This document shows, in pieces, positions 25,524 to 33,975 of a DNA stretch of 43,714 nucleotides. This DNA comes from JBOGOC01 sp050747525. Its GTDB lineage: Bacteria > Acidobacteriota > Polarisedimenticolia > JACPZX01 > DASXTC01. A program made the translations under genes and the position numbers. The notes below the pieces were generated by a model. The model did no database searches, was not told the origin of the DNA, and was given only the letters and a program-made list of their open reading frames with translations. The stretch is from contig JBOGOC010000087.1 of assembly GCA_050747525.1 (NCBI GenBank), positions 1-43,714 on the forward strand, given 5' to 3'. Numbering within the stretch: position 1 is the stretch's first letter; every line of letters begins with the position of its first letter.

Positions 25524-26880
25524 GTGGACGCTGGTGACGGTGGGGCTGGTGTCGGCCCTCGCGGCAGCCGGAGCCATGGCGCTGCTGCTGAGCGTCTTCG
25601 AGCACCGTCAGGAAGCGCGCCATCCCTTCTATCGCGTCGTGGAGCTGGACGACGAGACCCAGGATCCCGCCATCTGGGGGAAGAACTTCCCGCTGCAGTA
25701 CGACGGATACCGCCGCACCGTAGACATGGTGCGCACGCGCTTCGGCGGCAGCGAGGCGGTGCCGCGCACTCCGACGCAGGCAGACCCACGATCGGCCGTC
25801 TCCCGGTCGCGCCTGGAGGAGGATCCCCGGCTCAAGACGATGTGGGCGGGGTACGCCTTCGCACGGGATTTCAGGGAAGAGCGCGGCCACGCCTGGATGC
25901 TCGACGACCAGACCTTCACCGAGCGCCAGATCGCCTCGAAGCAGCCAGGCACGTGCCTGCACTGCCACGCGTCGATCTACGTTCCCTACCGCCGGCTGGG
26001 GGGCGGCGATCTGATCCAGGGGTTCGAGCGGATGAACCCCATGCCCTTCGCCGAGGCCCGCCGGCTGGTGGAGCATCCCATCGCCTGCATCGACTGCCAC
26101 GATCCTGCCACCATGCAGCTGCGCGTGAGCCGGCCGGGGTTCATCGAAGGGATCCAGGCCCTCAAGCGCTCCCAGGGGGTCGAGCACTACGACGTCAACA
26201 CCATGGCCACGCGCCAGGAGATGCGCACCTTCGTCTGCGGCCAGTGCCACGTCGAGTACTATTTCAAGGGCCCGGAGAAGCGCCTCGTCTATCCCTGGGC
26301 GCAGGGGATCAAGGCCGATCAGATCCTCGCCTACTACGACCAGGTGGGGCAGGTGGACTGGACCCACGCCGACACGGGCGCCGGCGTGCTCAAGGCGCAG
26401 CACCCGGAGTTCGAGATGTGGAACCAGGGGATACACGCGCGCTCCGGGGTGGCGTGCGCCGACTGCCATATGCCCTACGTGCGCGAAGGCGCCCTCAAGG
26501 TGAGCGATCACCACGTGCGCAGCCCGGTGCTCAACATCAACAGGGCCTGCCAGACCTGCCATCACTTCGAGGAAGAAGAGCTGCGGGCCCGGGTCGAGCT
26601 GATACAGGAGCGGACCCTTCAGATGCGCGACACGGCCATGGACGCTCTCGTGGCGCTGATCGCGGATCTGAAAGCGGCCCGTGAGGCGGGGGTCGGCGAG
26701 GCTGGTCTCGCACCCGCCCGCGCGCAGCAGCGGTCCGCGCAGTTTCTGCTCGATTTCGTGGAAGCCGAGAACTCCAGCGGCTTTCACGCGCCCCAGGAGG
26801 CGGCACGCCTTCTGACGCTGTCGATCGATGCTTCGCGCCGGGGGCAGATTGCCCTGCGGCCGCTCACGGCCTCACGATGA
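25516..26880 (+). CDS. nrfA: Pentahaem cytochrome c nitrite reductase NrfA, CXXCH-type active-site haem
   Basis: A 454-residue secreted enzyme that reduces nitrite to ammonium with six electrons. A signal or anchor helix lies at residues 5-25. Five haem motifs are seen: CLHCH (147-151), CIDCH, CGQCH, CADCH and CQTCH. The first should bind the catalytic haem and reads CXXCH rather than the usual CXXCK, a variant known from Campylobacter-type enzymes. Other family blocks are intact: CGQCHVEYYF with the catalytic tyrosine, KAQHPEFEMWNQGIHARSG and SDHHVRSP with the distal histidine region. The gene overlaps nrfH by 8 nt and precedes the selenocysteine peroxiredoxin by 22 nt. Confidence 0.93.
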   Translation: MNRWTLVTVGLVSALAAAGAMALLLSVFEHRQEARHPFYRVVELDDETQDPAIWGKNFPLQYDGYRRTVDMVRTRFGGSEAVPRTPTQADPRSAVSRSRLEEDPRLKTMWAGYAFARDFREERGHAWMLDDQTFTERQIASKQPGTCLHCHASIYVPYRRLGGGDLIQGFERMNPMPFAEARRLVEHPIACIDCHDPATMQLRVSRPGFIEGIQALKRSQGVEHYDVNTMATRQEMRTFVCGQCHVEYYFKGPEKRLVYPWAQGIKADQILAYYDQVGQVDWTHADTGAGVLKAQHPEFEMWNQGIHARSGVACADCHMPYVREGALKVSDHHVRSPVLNINRACQTCHHFEEEELRARVELIQERTLQMRDTAMDALVALIADLKAAREAGVGEAGLAPARAQQRSAQFLLDFVEAENSSGFHAPQEAARLLTLSIDASRRGQIALRPLTASR

Positions 26881-26902
26881 GGCCCTTTCACAGGAGGCAG
26901 TG

Positions 26903-27439
26903 GTGATAGACGCGCTGGTGCTGGGAATCGGGCTCACGCTGGCGGCGACGGATGCCCCGCCCGCGGCGCCCACGGAGCTGAAGCCGGGCGACGCCGCGCC
27001 CGCCTTCAGCCTGCAGGGCTCGGACGGCAAGGTGCACACGCTCGAGGATCACAATGGAAAGAGCGCGGTGGTGATCGCCTGGTTCCCCAAGGCGTTCACC
27101 GGTGGCTGAACGGCCGAGTGCAAGTCGCTCCGTGCGAGCGGCGACAAGCTCAGAGGATACAAAGTGACCTACTACGCGGCGAGCATCGACGATGCCGAGA
27201 CCAACGGCAAGTTCGCCGCCTCGCTCGAACTGGACTATCCGATCCTGAGCGATCCGGACAAGAAGGCGGCCGCGGCCTACGGGGTCCTCTCGCCCGAAGG
27301 GAACTACGCGAGGCGGCACACCATCTACATCGGCGCAGACGGAAAGGTCCTTTACGTGGATCGTGAGGTGAAGCCGGCTTCGGCGGGTGACGACGTGGCG
27401 GCGCGGCTCGAAGCCCTGGGGGTTCCGAAGTCTCCATGA
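26903..27439 (+). CDS. Peroxiredoxin with in-frame TGA (selenocysteine) at the peroxidatic position
   Basis: Reading through TGA at 27107-27109 gives a complete 178-residue AhpC/TSA peroxiredoxin: a signal-like N-terminus, GDAAPAFSLQGSDGKVHTL, the catalytic motif PKAFTGGU (PxxxTxxC with U69 at the peroxidatic cysteine), a possible resolving Cys73 (UTAEC), ASIDDAETNGKFAASL, YPILSDPDKKAAAAYGV and the RRHTIYIGADGKV strand with the conserved arginine. Peroxiredoxins reduce peroxides, and Sec forms are known in other bacteria. The frame is uninterrupted on both sides, GGAGG precedes the GTG at 26903, and the true stop overlaps the next start (ATGA). A hairpin suited to SECIS lies 15 nt after the TGA. 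Standard ORF calling would split or drop this gene. A sequencing error (TGC to TGA) is the main alternative. Confidence 0.85.
27124..27144 (+). promoter_or_regulatory. Putative bacterial SECIS hairpin
   Basis: Starting 15 nt after the TGA, the sequence folds as GTC-GCTC, loop CGTGC, GAGC-(bulge GGC)-GAC. The upper stem is four perfect pairs, and the apical loop carries a GU dinucleotide at 27132-27133, about 23 nt from the TGA. Position and loop fit the bacterial SECIS pattern recognised by SelB. The bulge differs from the single U of E. coli fdhF, so the match is structural rather than exact. Confidence 0.55.
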
Positions 27440-28704
27440 AGAAGCGGAGCTGGTGGATCGTGGGAGGGGTGGCGGCGGCCGGCCTTGCGGTGGCGGGATG
27501 GGCGGTCGTGGGAAGAGGGGACCGCAACCTCCCGCGGGTCACCACCACGCATGTGGGCCGCCAGCAGCTGGTGTCGCGCGTCACGTGCAACGGCAAGGTA
27601 CAGGCCCGCCGCAAGGTCGAGCTGTCGGCCAACATCTCGGGGCAGATCGTCAACCTGGCGGTGCGCGAAGGAGACCGGGTGAAGAAGGGGGACTTCATGA
27701 TGCAGATCGACCGGGTCTCCCTTCAGGCCAGCGCCGACTCCAGCCAGGCGGCGCTGCAGGCCCTTCTGTCGGAGCGCGACGCCAGCCGCGCCAACCTGGA
27801 GAGGAACCGCATCGAGTTCGAGAGGTCGCAGGCCTCCTACGACAGCGAGATCATCTCCAAGCTGGATTACGACCGGGCGCGTACAAACTACGACGCGTCG
27901 CGGGCGACGCTGGCCGCCGTGGAGAGCCGGATCGAGGAAGCGCGCGGGGCGCTGGCGGGGGCCAGGGACACCCTCAGCAAGACCACCATCCTCGCCCCCA
28001 TCGACGGCGTGGTCACGCGCCTCTCGGTGGAGGAAGGGGAGGTGGCGGTCATCGGGACGATGAACAACCCGGGGACTGTCCTCATGACCATCTCCGACCT
28101 GGCCATCATGGAGGCGGTCATGGAGGTGGACGAGACCGACGTGCCCCAGGTGTCCGTGGGGCAGAAGGCCGTCCTGCTGGTGGACGCCTACCGGGACAGC
28201 ACGTTCGACGGGACGGTCACCGAGGTGGGGAGCAGCCCCATCGCCCAGGCTCCGGGGACCACGGCAGGCATCGACTTCGAGGTGAAGATACGGATCGAGG
28301 ATCCGCCCGCAGGGCTCAAGCCGGGATTGTCCGTGACGGCCGACATCGTGACCGGCGCGCGCGACGACGTGGTGGCGGTGCCGCTGCAGGCCCTGGTGTT
28401 GCGTGACCGGGAGGACCCGGGACGCCAGGCCGCGCCCGAGGAGGAGGATCCGCAGGGGGCGAAGAAGCTGCGCGCCACCACGGTGGCGGCCCGGGGCCGC
28501 GATCAGGAGGGCGTCTTCGTCCTGGAAAAAGGGGTCGCGCACTTCACCCCCATCGCCACGGGGATCACCGGAGAGCTGGACATCGAGGCTCTCTCCGGGG
28601 TGGCGGATGGCGCCGAGATCATCACCGGCCCCTTCCGCGTGCTGCGCACCCTGAAGGATGGGGACAAGGTTCTCGTGGAGAAGGCTGCCCCGGAGAAGTC
28701 ATGA
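27436..28704 (+). CDS. HlyD/MacA-family periplasmic adaptor
   Basis: A 422-residue membrane-fusion protein: N-terminal anchor helix (about 5-25), lipoyl half (VELSANISGQIVNLAVREGD), coiled-coil hairpin (about 95-180), second lipoyl half (TILAPIDGVVTRLSVEEGEVA), beta-barrel (VPQVSVGQKAVLLVDAYRD) and a membrane-proximal domain with a charged insertion near REDPGRQAAPEEEDPQG. Its ATG overlaps the peroxiredoxin stop and its own stop overlaps the next permease start, so the three are translationally coupled. It is the counterpart of the adaptor at 2579-3727. Confidence 0.92.
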   Translation: MKKRSWWIVGGVAAAGLAVAGWAVVGRGDRNLPRVTTTHVGRQQLVSRVTCNGKVQARRKVELSANISGQIVNLAVREGDRVKKGDFMMQIDRVSLQASADSSQAALQALLSERDASRANLERNRIEFERSQASYDSEIISKLDYDRARTNYDASRATLAAVESRIEEARGALAGARDTLSKTTILAPIDGVVTRLSVEEGEVAVIGTMNNPGTVLMTISDLAIMEAVMEVDETDVPQVSVGQKAVLLVDAYRDSTFDGTVTEVGSSPIAQAPGTTAGIDFEVKIRIEDPPAGLKPGLSVTADIVTGARDDVVAVPLQALVLRDREDPGRQAAPEEEDPQGAKKLRATTVAARGRDQEGVFVLEKGVAHFTPIATGITGELDIEALSGVADGAEIITGPFRVLRTLKDGDKVLVEKAAPEKS

Positions 28705-29918
28705 TCGCGCTCGAGATCTTCAGGATGTCCCTCGGCTCGCTGCGAGGGCACCCGCTCCGCACGTTCCTCACGCTGCTGGGCGTGATCATCGGCGTGACCA
28801 CTGTGGTGACGGTGGTCTCCATCATCAGCGGGCTGAACGCCTACATCGAGGACAAGGTCCTCACCCTGGGGGCGGACGCCTTCGTGGTGGATCGCTTCGG
28901 CATCATCACCTCGCGCCAGCAGCTGCTGGAGGCCTTCAAGCGGCGGGACATCACCTACGACGACGTCAACACGCTGCAGCGTCATTGCAGCGAGTGCGTC
29001 CTGGTGGGAGCCGACGTCGCCGCGCCGCACGCCGTCACCTATCTGGACCGGCGGCTCGCCGACACGCCGGTGCACGGCGCCACCGCCAACGCCAACGAAG
29101 CCCAGAACCTCGAGGTGGAGGATGGCCGGTTCTTCACCGAGGCCGAGGTGGACAGCGCCCGGCCGGTGGCCGTCATCGGCTGGGACGTGCGGGCCGAGCT
29201 GTTCGGCGATCTGGCCGCCACCGGACGCGTGCTGAAGGTGGGGGGGCGGCCGTTCAAGGTGATCGGCGTGCTCGAGAAGAAGGGGAGCATCCTCGGGCAG
29301 AATCAGGACAAGGTGGTGTACATGCCGCTCACGTCCTGGCAGAAGGTGTTCGGAGCACGGCGCAGCCTCAACGTGCTTGTGAAGGCGCGCGGCAAGCAGC
29401 GCCTGGACGCCGCGCAGGAACAGGTGCGCCAGATCCTGCGCGCCCGGCGCCACACCCCCTACGCGGATCCCGATCCGTTCGCCCTGGTGACCGCCGGAGC
29501 GCTGGACGCCATCTGGCGCGGCATCAGCGCGGGCGCGTTCGCGCTGATGACCGCCATCTCGGCGATCTCGCTGGTGGTGGGAGGCATCGTCATCATGAAC
29601 ATCATGCTGGTCTCGGTGGCCGAGAGGACCCAGGAGATCGGGGTGCGCCGGGCCCTGGGAGCGAGACGATCCGCCATCCAGCTCCAGTTCCTGATGGAAG
29701 CGGTGCTGCTGTCGGCGGCGGGAGGCCTGATCGGCGTCGTGCTGGGATGGATGATGGGGGCCGCTGTGAAGGCCTTCTCTCCGGTCCCCGTGTCCGTGGG
29801 TCCGGCACTCGTCATCGCGGCCCTGGGAGTGGCCACGCTGGTGGGCGTGGCGTCGGGGCTCTTTCCCTCCATCCAGGCATCGCGGCTGCAGCCCACGGAG
29901 GCGCTTCGCAGTGAGTAG
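28701..29918 (+). CDS. MacB-type ABC transporter permease (no ATPase domain)
   Basis: A 405-residue permease with an N-terminal helix (LRTFLTLLGVIIGVTTVVTVVS), a MacB_PCD extracytoplasmic domain and a C-terminal FtsX domain with three helices and the loop TQEIGVRRALGARRSAI. There is no P-loop. A short CxxC-like element (QRHCSECVLVG, near residue 95) sits in the periplasmic domain and is not typical; it may form a disulphide. It overlaps the adaptor by 4 nt and the next permease by 8 nt. Confidence 0.9.
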   Translation: MIALEIFRMSLGSLRGHPLRTFLTLLGVIIGVTTVVTVVSIISGLNAYIEDKVLTLGADAFVVDRFGIITSRQQLLEAFKRRDITYDDVNTLQRHCSECVLVGADVAAPHAVTYLDRRLADTPVHGATANANEAQNLEVEDGRFFTEAEVDSARPVAVIGWDVRAELFGDLAATGRVLKVGGRPFKVIGVLEKKGSILGQNQDKVVYMPLTSWQKVFGARRSLNVLVKARGKQRLDAAQEQVRQILRARRHTPYADPDPFALVTAGALDAIWRGISAGAFALMTAISAISLVVGGIVIMNIMLVSVAERTQEIGVRRALGARRSAIQLQFLMEAVLLSAAGGLIGVVLGWMMGAAVKAFSPVPVSVGPALVIAALGVATLVGVASGLFPSIQASRLQPTEALRSE

Positions 29919-31164
29919 CCTTCTGAGCGGCGGGCGCGAGAACATCGCCTTCGCCCTGCGCGCGGTCCGGGACCACAAGATCCGCTCGTTCCTGACCATC
30001 CTGGGGATCATCGTGGGGGTGGCTACGGTCATCGCCATGGTCTCGGTGATCGAAGGCTTCAATCAGGTGGTGGTGCGCGGCTTCTCGTCCTTCGGCTCCA
30101 CGCTGGTGCAGTACCAGAAGATGGAGCCGCGCTTCGGCGATCCCCTCGACGCTCCCGAGGAAGAACGGCTCCGACGCAACCTGACCTACGAAGACGCCAT
30201 GGAGATCCGCAAGTCGGCCCCGTCCATGGCCGCCGTGGCCGCGGAGCGCTACAACTTCGGGGGCGGCCAGGTGAGGTATCACGATGTGGAGGCGAACGCC
30301 CCCCTCATCGGCGGGGTCTCGCCCGATTACCCCCACGCCAACAACTACTTCATCGACGAAGGGCGCTTCTTCAACGACGCCGAGTTCGAGCACTCGGCCC
30401 ACGCCGCGGTGCTGGGCGTGGAGGTGACCGAAGCGCTCTTCCCGCACACGGACCCCATCGGCCGCACCATCTCCATCGAAGGGCGCCCCTTCACCGTGGT
30501 GGGGACCCTGGAGCGCCGTGGAGGGCTCTTCTTCGGTCCGGGAGACAACCGGCTCTTCATCCCCCTGACCGCGTTCGACTCCATCTACCCCAACATCGAG
30601 AAACAGTGGGGGACCATCATCGCCACGGTGCCCAAGAGCCCCGAACTGATGCAGAAGGCGCTGGAGGAGGGGCGCGAGATCCTGCGCCGGCGCCGCCACC
30701 TGCGCCCCGACCAGCCCGACGACTTCGCCATCCTGACGCCCGACGCCTTCATCAGCACCTTCCAGCAGATCACCGGCGGGATCGCGGTGGTGCTCACATT
30801 CATCTCGTCGATCGGCCTGCTGGTGGGGGGCGTGGGGGTCATGAACATCATGCTGGTGGCGGTCAAGGAGCGCACGCGCGAAATCGGAGTGCGCAAAGCG
30901 GTGGGTGCGCGTCGCGCCGACATCACGCAGCAGTTCCTCATCGAGGCGATGACCCTCACCGGACTGGGCGGAATCGCCGGTGTGGCGGTGGGTCTGCTGG
31001 TCTCATTTCTGACCGGATGGCTCAGCCCGCTGCCGGCGGAGACCCCCGTCTGGGCGGTGGTGCTGGGCTTCTTGGTGAGCGTCTCGGTGGGGTTGTTCTT
31101 CGGGATCTATCCGGCCTGGAAGGCGTCCACGCTCGATCCGATCGAGTCCCTTCGCTACGAATGA
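29911..31164 (+). CDS. MacB-type ABC transporter permease (no ATPase domain)
   Basis: A 417-residue second permease of the set. It has the N-terminal helix region IRSFLTILGIIVGVATVIAMVS, a periplasmic domain, and an FtsX C-terminus (GLLVGGVGVMNIMLVAVKERTREIGVRKAVGARRADI). The GTG start at 29911 overlaps the preceding gene by 8 nt. It likely forms a heterodimer with the preceding permease. No ATPase gene lies upstream or downstream in this operon, as in the first copy of the module at 97-3727. Confidence 0.9.
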   Translation: MSSLLSGGRENIAFALRAVRDHKIRSFLTILGIIVGVATVIAMVSVIEGFNQVVVRGFSSFGSTLVQYQKMEPRFGDPLDAPEEERLRRNLTYEDAMEIRKSAPSMAAVAAERYNFGGGQVRYHDVEANAPLIGGVSPDYPHANNYFIDEGRFFNDAEFEHSAHAAVLGVEVTEALFPHTDPIGRTISIEGRPFTVVGTLERRGGLFFGPGDNRLFIPLTAFDSIYPNIEKQWGTIIATVPKSPELMQKALEEGREILRRRRHLRPDQPDDFAILTPDAFISTFQQITGGIAVVLTFISSIGLLVGGVGVMNIMLVAVKERTREIGVRKAVGARRADITQQFLIEAMTLTGLGGIAGVAVGLLVSFLTGWLSPLPAETPVWAVVLGFLVSVSVGLFFGIYPAWKASTLDPIESLRYE

Positions 31165-31172
31165 GGAGACCC

Positions 31173-32624
31173 ATGCGTCCTGCGTCGCTGCTTCTGCTCC
31201 TGTCCATGGTCCTTTCCCTGCTGATCGGTTGCGCTTCAGGGGAGGTCCCGCCACCCGCTTCGGCCCCTCAACCCGGGAAGGACTCCCGTCCCGCGGCCTC
31301 GCCGGCCGCGCAGGCGCCGCGCCCCGGAGTGGACTGGCCTTCGTTCCGCGGCATCCGGGCCGCAGGCATCTCGGAAGGGCACGCGCTGGCCGACCGCTGG
31401 AGCGTGGAGCGATCGGAGAACATCCTGTGGAAGACGCGCATCCCTGGCCTGGGCCTCTCCAGCCCCGTGGTGTGGGGCGACAAGGTCTTCGTCACCACCG
31501 CCATCGGGCCGACCGACGACGCGCCGCTCAAGGTGGGCCTGTACGGCGACATCGCTCCGGTCCCCGACGAGGGCGAGCATCGGTTCGTCGTCCTCTGCCT
31601 GGACAAGAAGACCGGCAGGATCCTGTGGGAGCGCACGGCCCACACCGGGATCCCACGCGTGAAGCGGCACACCAAGTCGAGCCATGCCAACCCCACCCCC
31701 GCCACCGACGGGACCCACCTGGCGGTGTTCTTCGGATCAGAAGGGCTCCATCTCTACGACATGGACGGCAACCTGAAATGGAGCAAGGACCTCGGTGTGC
31801 TCGACTCGGGGTACTGGATGGTCCCGGCCGCTCAGTGGGGGTTCGCCAGCAGCCCCGTCCTGCACTCCGGCAAGGTCATCGTGCAGGTGGACATCCAGGG
31901 AGGCGGCTATCTGGCCGCCTTCCGGCTGAGCGACGGCGAGCAGCTGTGGAGGACGCCGCGCGCCGACGTGCCCACGTGGAGCACGCCGGCCATCGTGGGC
32001 GAGGGGGCCGGCGCCAGCGTGGTGGTGAACGGATGGAAGCACATCGGCGGCTACGCTGCCGACACGGGAGCCGAGGTCTGGAAGATGAAAGGCGGGGGGG
32101 ACATCCCGGTCCCCACGCCGGTCATGGACAACGGCCTCATCTTCATCACCAACGCCCACGGAGGCGCCTCGCCCGTGTTCGCGGTGCGCGACGGTGCTCG
32201 TGGAGAGATCCCCGCGGGACAGGATGGCGCTCCCACCGGCCCGCACGTCGCCTGGTCGGTGATGAAGGGGGGCGCCTACATGCAGACGCCGATCGTGAGC
32301 GGCGGCCTGCTGTACGTGTGCCGCGACAACGGCGAGCTGACCGTGTACGACGCCGCGACCGGAGAGCAGCGCCACAAGCAGCGCCTGGGCACGGTCGCGA
32401 ACGGTTTCACGGCCTCCGGAGTGGCCGGAGACGGGAAGCTCTTCTATTCATCCGAGACCGGCGACATCTTCGTGCTGCGGGCGGGGGCGCAGCCCGAGGT
32501 CGTGGCCACCAACGAGATGGGCGAGACGGTGATGGCCACGCCGGCCATCTCGGAGAGCACCCTCTTCATCCGCACGCGCGGCCATCTCGTGGCCGTCGCC
32601 CCGGCAGGCGCGGGCGGGGGGTAG
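31173..32624 (+). CDS. Lipoprotein PQQ-type beta-propeller
   Basis: A 483-residue predicted lipoprotein with signal peptide MRPASLLLLLSMVLSLLIGC, where the LIGC lipobox cysteine would be acylated. A proline/alanine-rich linker follows, then a beta-propeller with PQQ-like repeats (WPSFRGIRAAGISEGHALADRW, SENILWKTRIPGLGLSSPVVWGD, GRILWERTAHTG, GEQLWRTPRADVPTWSTP, GAEVWKMKGGGDIPVPTPV). Catalytic PQQ ligands were not identified. The ATG at 31173 is preferred because GAGGAG precedes it; the preceding stop is 9 nt away. It closes the nrfHA-peroxiredoxin-transporter run and is convergent with the APC permease gene. Confidence 0.83.
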   Translation: MRPASLLLLLSMVLSLLIGCASGEVPPPASAPQPGKDSRPAASPAAQAPRPGVDWPSFRGIRAAGISEGHALADRWSVERSENILWKTRIPGLGLSSPVVWGDKVFVTTAIGPTDDAPLKVGLYGDIAPVPDEGEHRFVVLCLDKKTGRILWERTAHTGIPRVKRHTKSSHANPTPATDGTHLAVFFGSEGLHLYDMDGNLKWSKDLGVLDSGYWMVPAAQWGFASSPVLHSGKVIVQVDIQGGGYLAAFRLSDGEQLWRTPRADVPTWSTPAIVGEGAGASVVVNGWKHIGGYAADTGAEVWKMKGGGDIPVPTPVMDNGLIFITNAHGGASPVFAVRDGARGEIPAGQDGAPTGPHVAWSVMKGGAYMQTPIVSGGLLYVCRDNGELTVYDAATGEQRHKQRLGTVANGFTASGVAGDGKLFYSSETGDIFVLRAGAQPEVVATNEMGETVMATPAISESTLFIRTRGHLVAVAPAGAGGG

Positions 32625-32630
32625 GTCGCC

Positions 32631-33899
32631 TCAGCGCCGCCTCGTCGCGTAGACGACGGCTCCCACCGCCAGGGCGGCGCCCGCCGCCAGCAGGTTGGCC
32701 ATGGTCGCGCTGGCCGCCAGACCGAGCGAGAGGACGACGGCCGCCGCCGCGATGAGATCCCCGGCCGGCAGGCGGAGCGCCCCTTGCGCGTGCGGCATCC
32801 TGCGGCGCAGCACGGGGACGGCGGCCGCGGTGGTCAGGTACGTGGCCAGGCGCGCCACCACCGACAGGGTGGCCAGGGTGGTGAAGGTTCCGGTCAGGGC
32901 CAGCGGCAGGCAGATGAGCCCCTGGACGAGGATGGCCGCCGCGGGGGTGTGAAAGCGCGGATGGACCCGCCCCAGGAACGCGGGGCCGAACCCGTCGCGC
33001 GCGAGGGCCAGCAGGTAGCGCGGACCTGCCAGGACCGAGTTGCTGTTGGTCCCCAGGATCGACAGGGCGGCACCGAGCGTGAGCAATGTCCCGGCCCAGC
33101 CTCCCATCACCATCCCGGCCGCGTCGGCCAGCGGCGTGGCGGAGGCGGCCGCGTTCGGCAGGATCCCCAGCGCGATCCACTGCACGCTGGAGTAGAGCAG
33201 GGTCACCAGGCAGACGTTGGTGATCAGGGCGAATGGGACGTCGCGCCGGGGGTTGCGGTACTCGCCCGCGGGCGCCGGGGTGTTCTCGAAGCCCGCGTAG
33301 GCGAACAGAAGGAGGAGCGCCGCCTCGCCGAGGCGCCCGGAGCCGGGGGGCTGGCCGGCCACGGTGTCGAGCGACGCCGCGAAAACGCCTGCCGACACGA
33401 ACAGCAGGAGCGGGAGCATCTTGCAGGCCAGCAGCACCATCGCCGCCCCCACGCCGAAGCGCACGCCGACGATGTTGAGCCCTGTCAGGATCAGGATCGG
33501 CAGGGAGATCACGAGCGCGCGCCCCCATCCTGTGGTGACCGGGGGCCACAGGTAGCCGAGGGCCTGCGAGAATCCCACCGAGAGCGAGGCCACCGAGGCC
33601 ACGCGGGCGATCCAGGCCATCAGCCCCACCTCGAGCCCCACCAGGCTCCCGAAGGCGGTGCGCGCGTAGAGGTAGGCGCTGCCGGGCTCGTCGAAGTGGC
33701 TGGACGCCTCGGCGAAGACCAGCACCAGGATTGCGACGGCCGCTCCCGCGGCCATGACGGCCCAGACGCTGGAAGGCCCCAGCAAGGCCGCGGCCGCGGC
33801 GGGAAGGAGGTAGACGCCGCTCCCCACCACGTCGTTGAGCCCCAGCCCCACGATCTGCCAGCGGGAGACCGCGCGCACGAGGGTGGGGGAGCGCTCCAT
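32631..33899 (-). CDS. APC-family amino acid permease
   Basis: A 422-residue membrane protein with about 12 hydrophobic helices. The first helix block reads VGLGLNDVVGSGVYLLPAA, matching the APC superfamily glycine-rich TM1 (GxxIGxGIF). AGFENTPAPAGEYRNPRRDVPFAL is the typical TM6 region (FEN...E..NP.RD.P). The substrate is probably an amino acid or amine. The ATG at 33899 is chosen because TAGTCT (minus strand, 33908-33913) ends 8 nt upstream and the family begins here; a longer version to 34013 would overlap the divergent gene. Confidence 0.9.
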   Translation of the reverse strand: MERSPTLVRAVSRWQIVGLGLNDVVGSGVYLLPAAAAALLGPSSVWAVMAAGAAVAILVLVFAEASSHFDEPGSAYLYARTAFGSLVGLEVGLMAWIARVASVASLSVGFSQALGYLWPPVTTGWGRALVISLPILILTGLNIVGVRFGVGAAMVLLACKMLPLLLFVSAGVFAASLDTVAGQPPGSGRLGEAALLLLFAYAGFENTPAPAGEYRNPRRDVPFALITNVCLVTLLYSSVQWIALGILPNAAASATPLADAAGMVMGGWAGTLLTLGAALSILGTNSNSVLAGPRYLLALARDGFGPAFLGRVHPRFHTPAAAILVQGLICLPLALTGTFTTLATLSVVARLATYLTTAAAVPVLRRRMPHAQGALRLPAGDLIAAAAVVLSLGLAASATMANLLAAGAALAVGAVVYATRRR

Positions 33900-33907
33900 G
33901 GGGTGCC

Positions 33908-33967
33908 AGACTACGGGAGCCGCGGCCCGGGGTCCAGTCCCCTCATCCGAGGCGCATGCATTAGACT
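33908..33967. promoter_or_regulatory. Divergent -10 boxes between APC permease and membrane protein genes
   Basis: TAGTCT on the minus strand (33908-33913) lies 8 nt before the permease ATG. TAGACT on the plus strand (33962-33967) lies 8 nt before the divergent ATG at 33976. Both genes lack Shine-Dalgarno sequences, which suggests leaderless transcripts in both directions. No strong -35 boxes are visible. Confidence 0.35.
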
Positions 33968-33975
33968 CCGTTGCC

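Noticed and set aside
26903..27439. Peroxiredoxin as a pseudogene broken by a stop codon
   Set aside because: The only lesion is at the peroxidatic cysteine codon, the frame is otherwise intact, the gene is coupled to the next by ATGA, and a SECIS-like hairpin follows. A base-call error remains possible.
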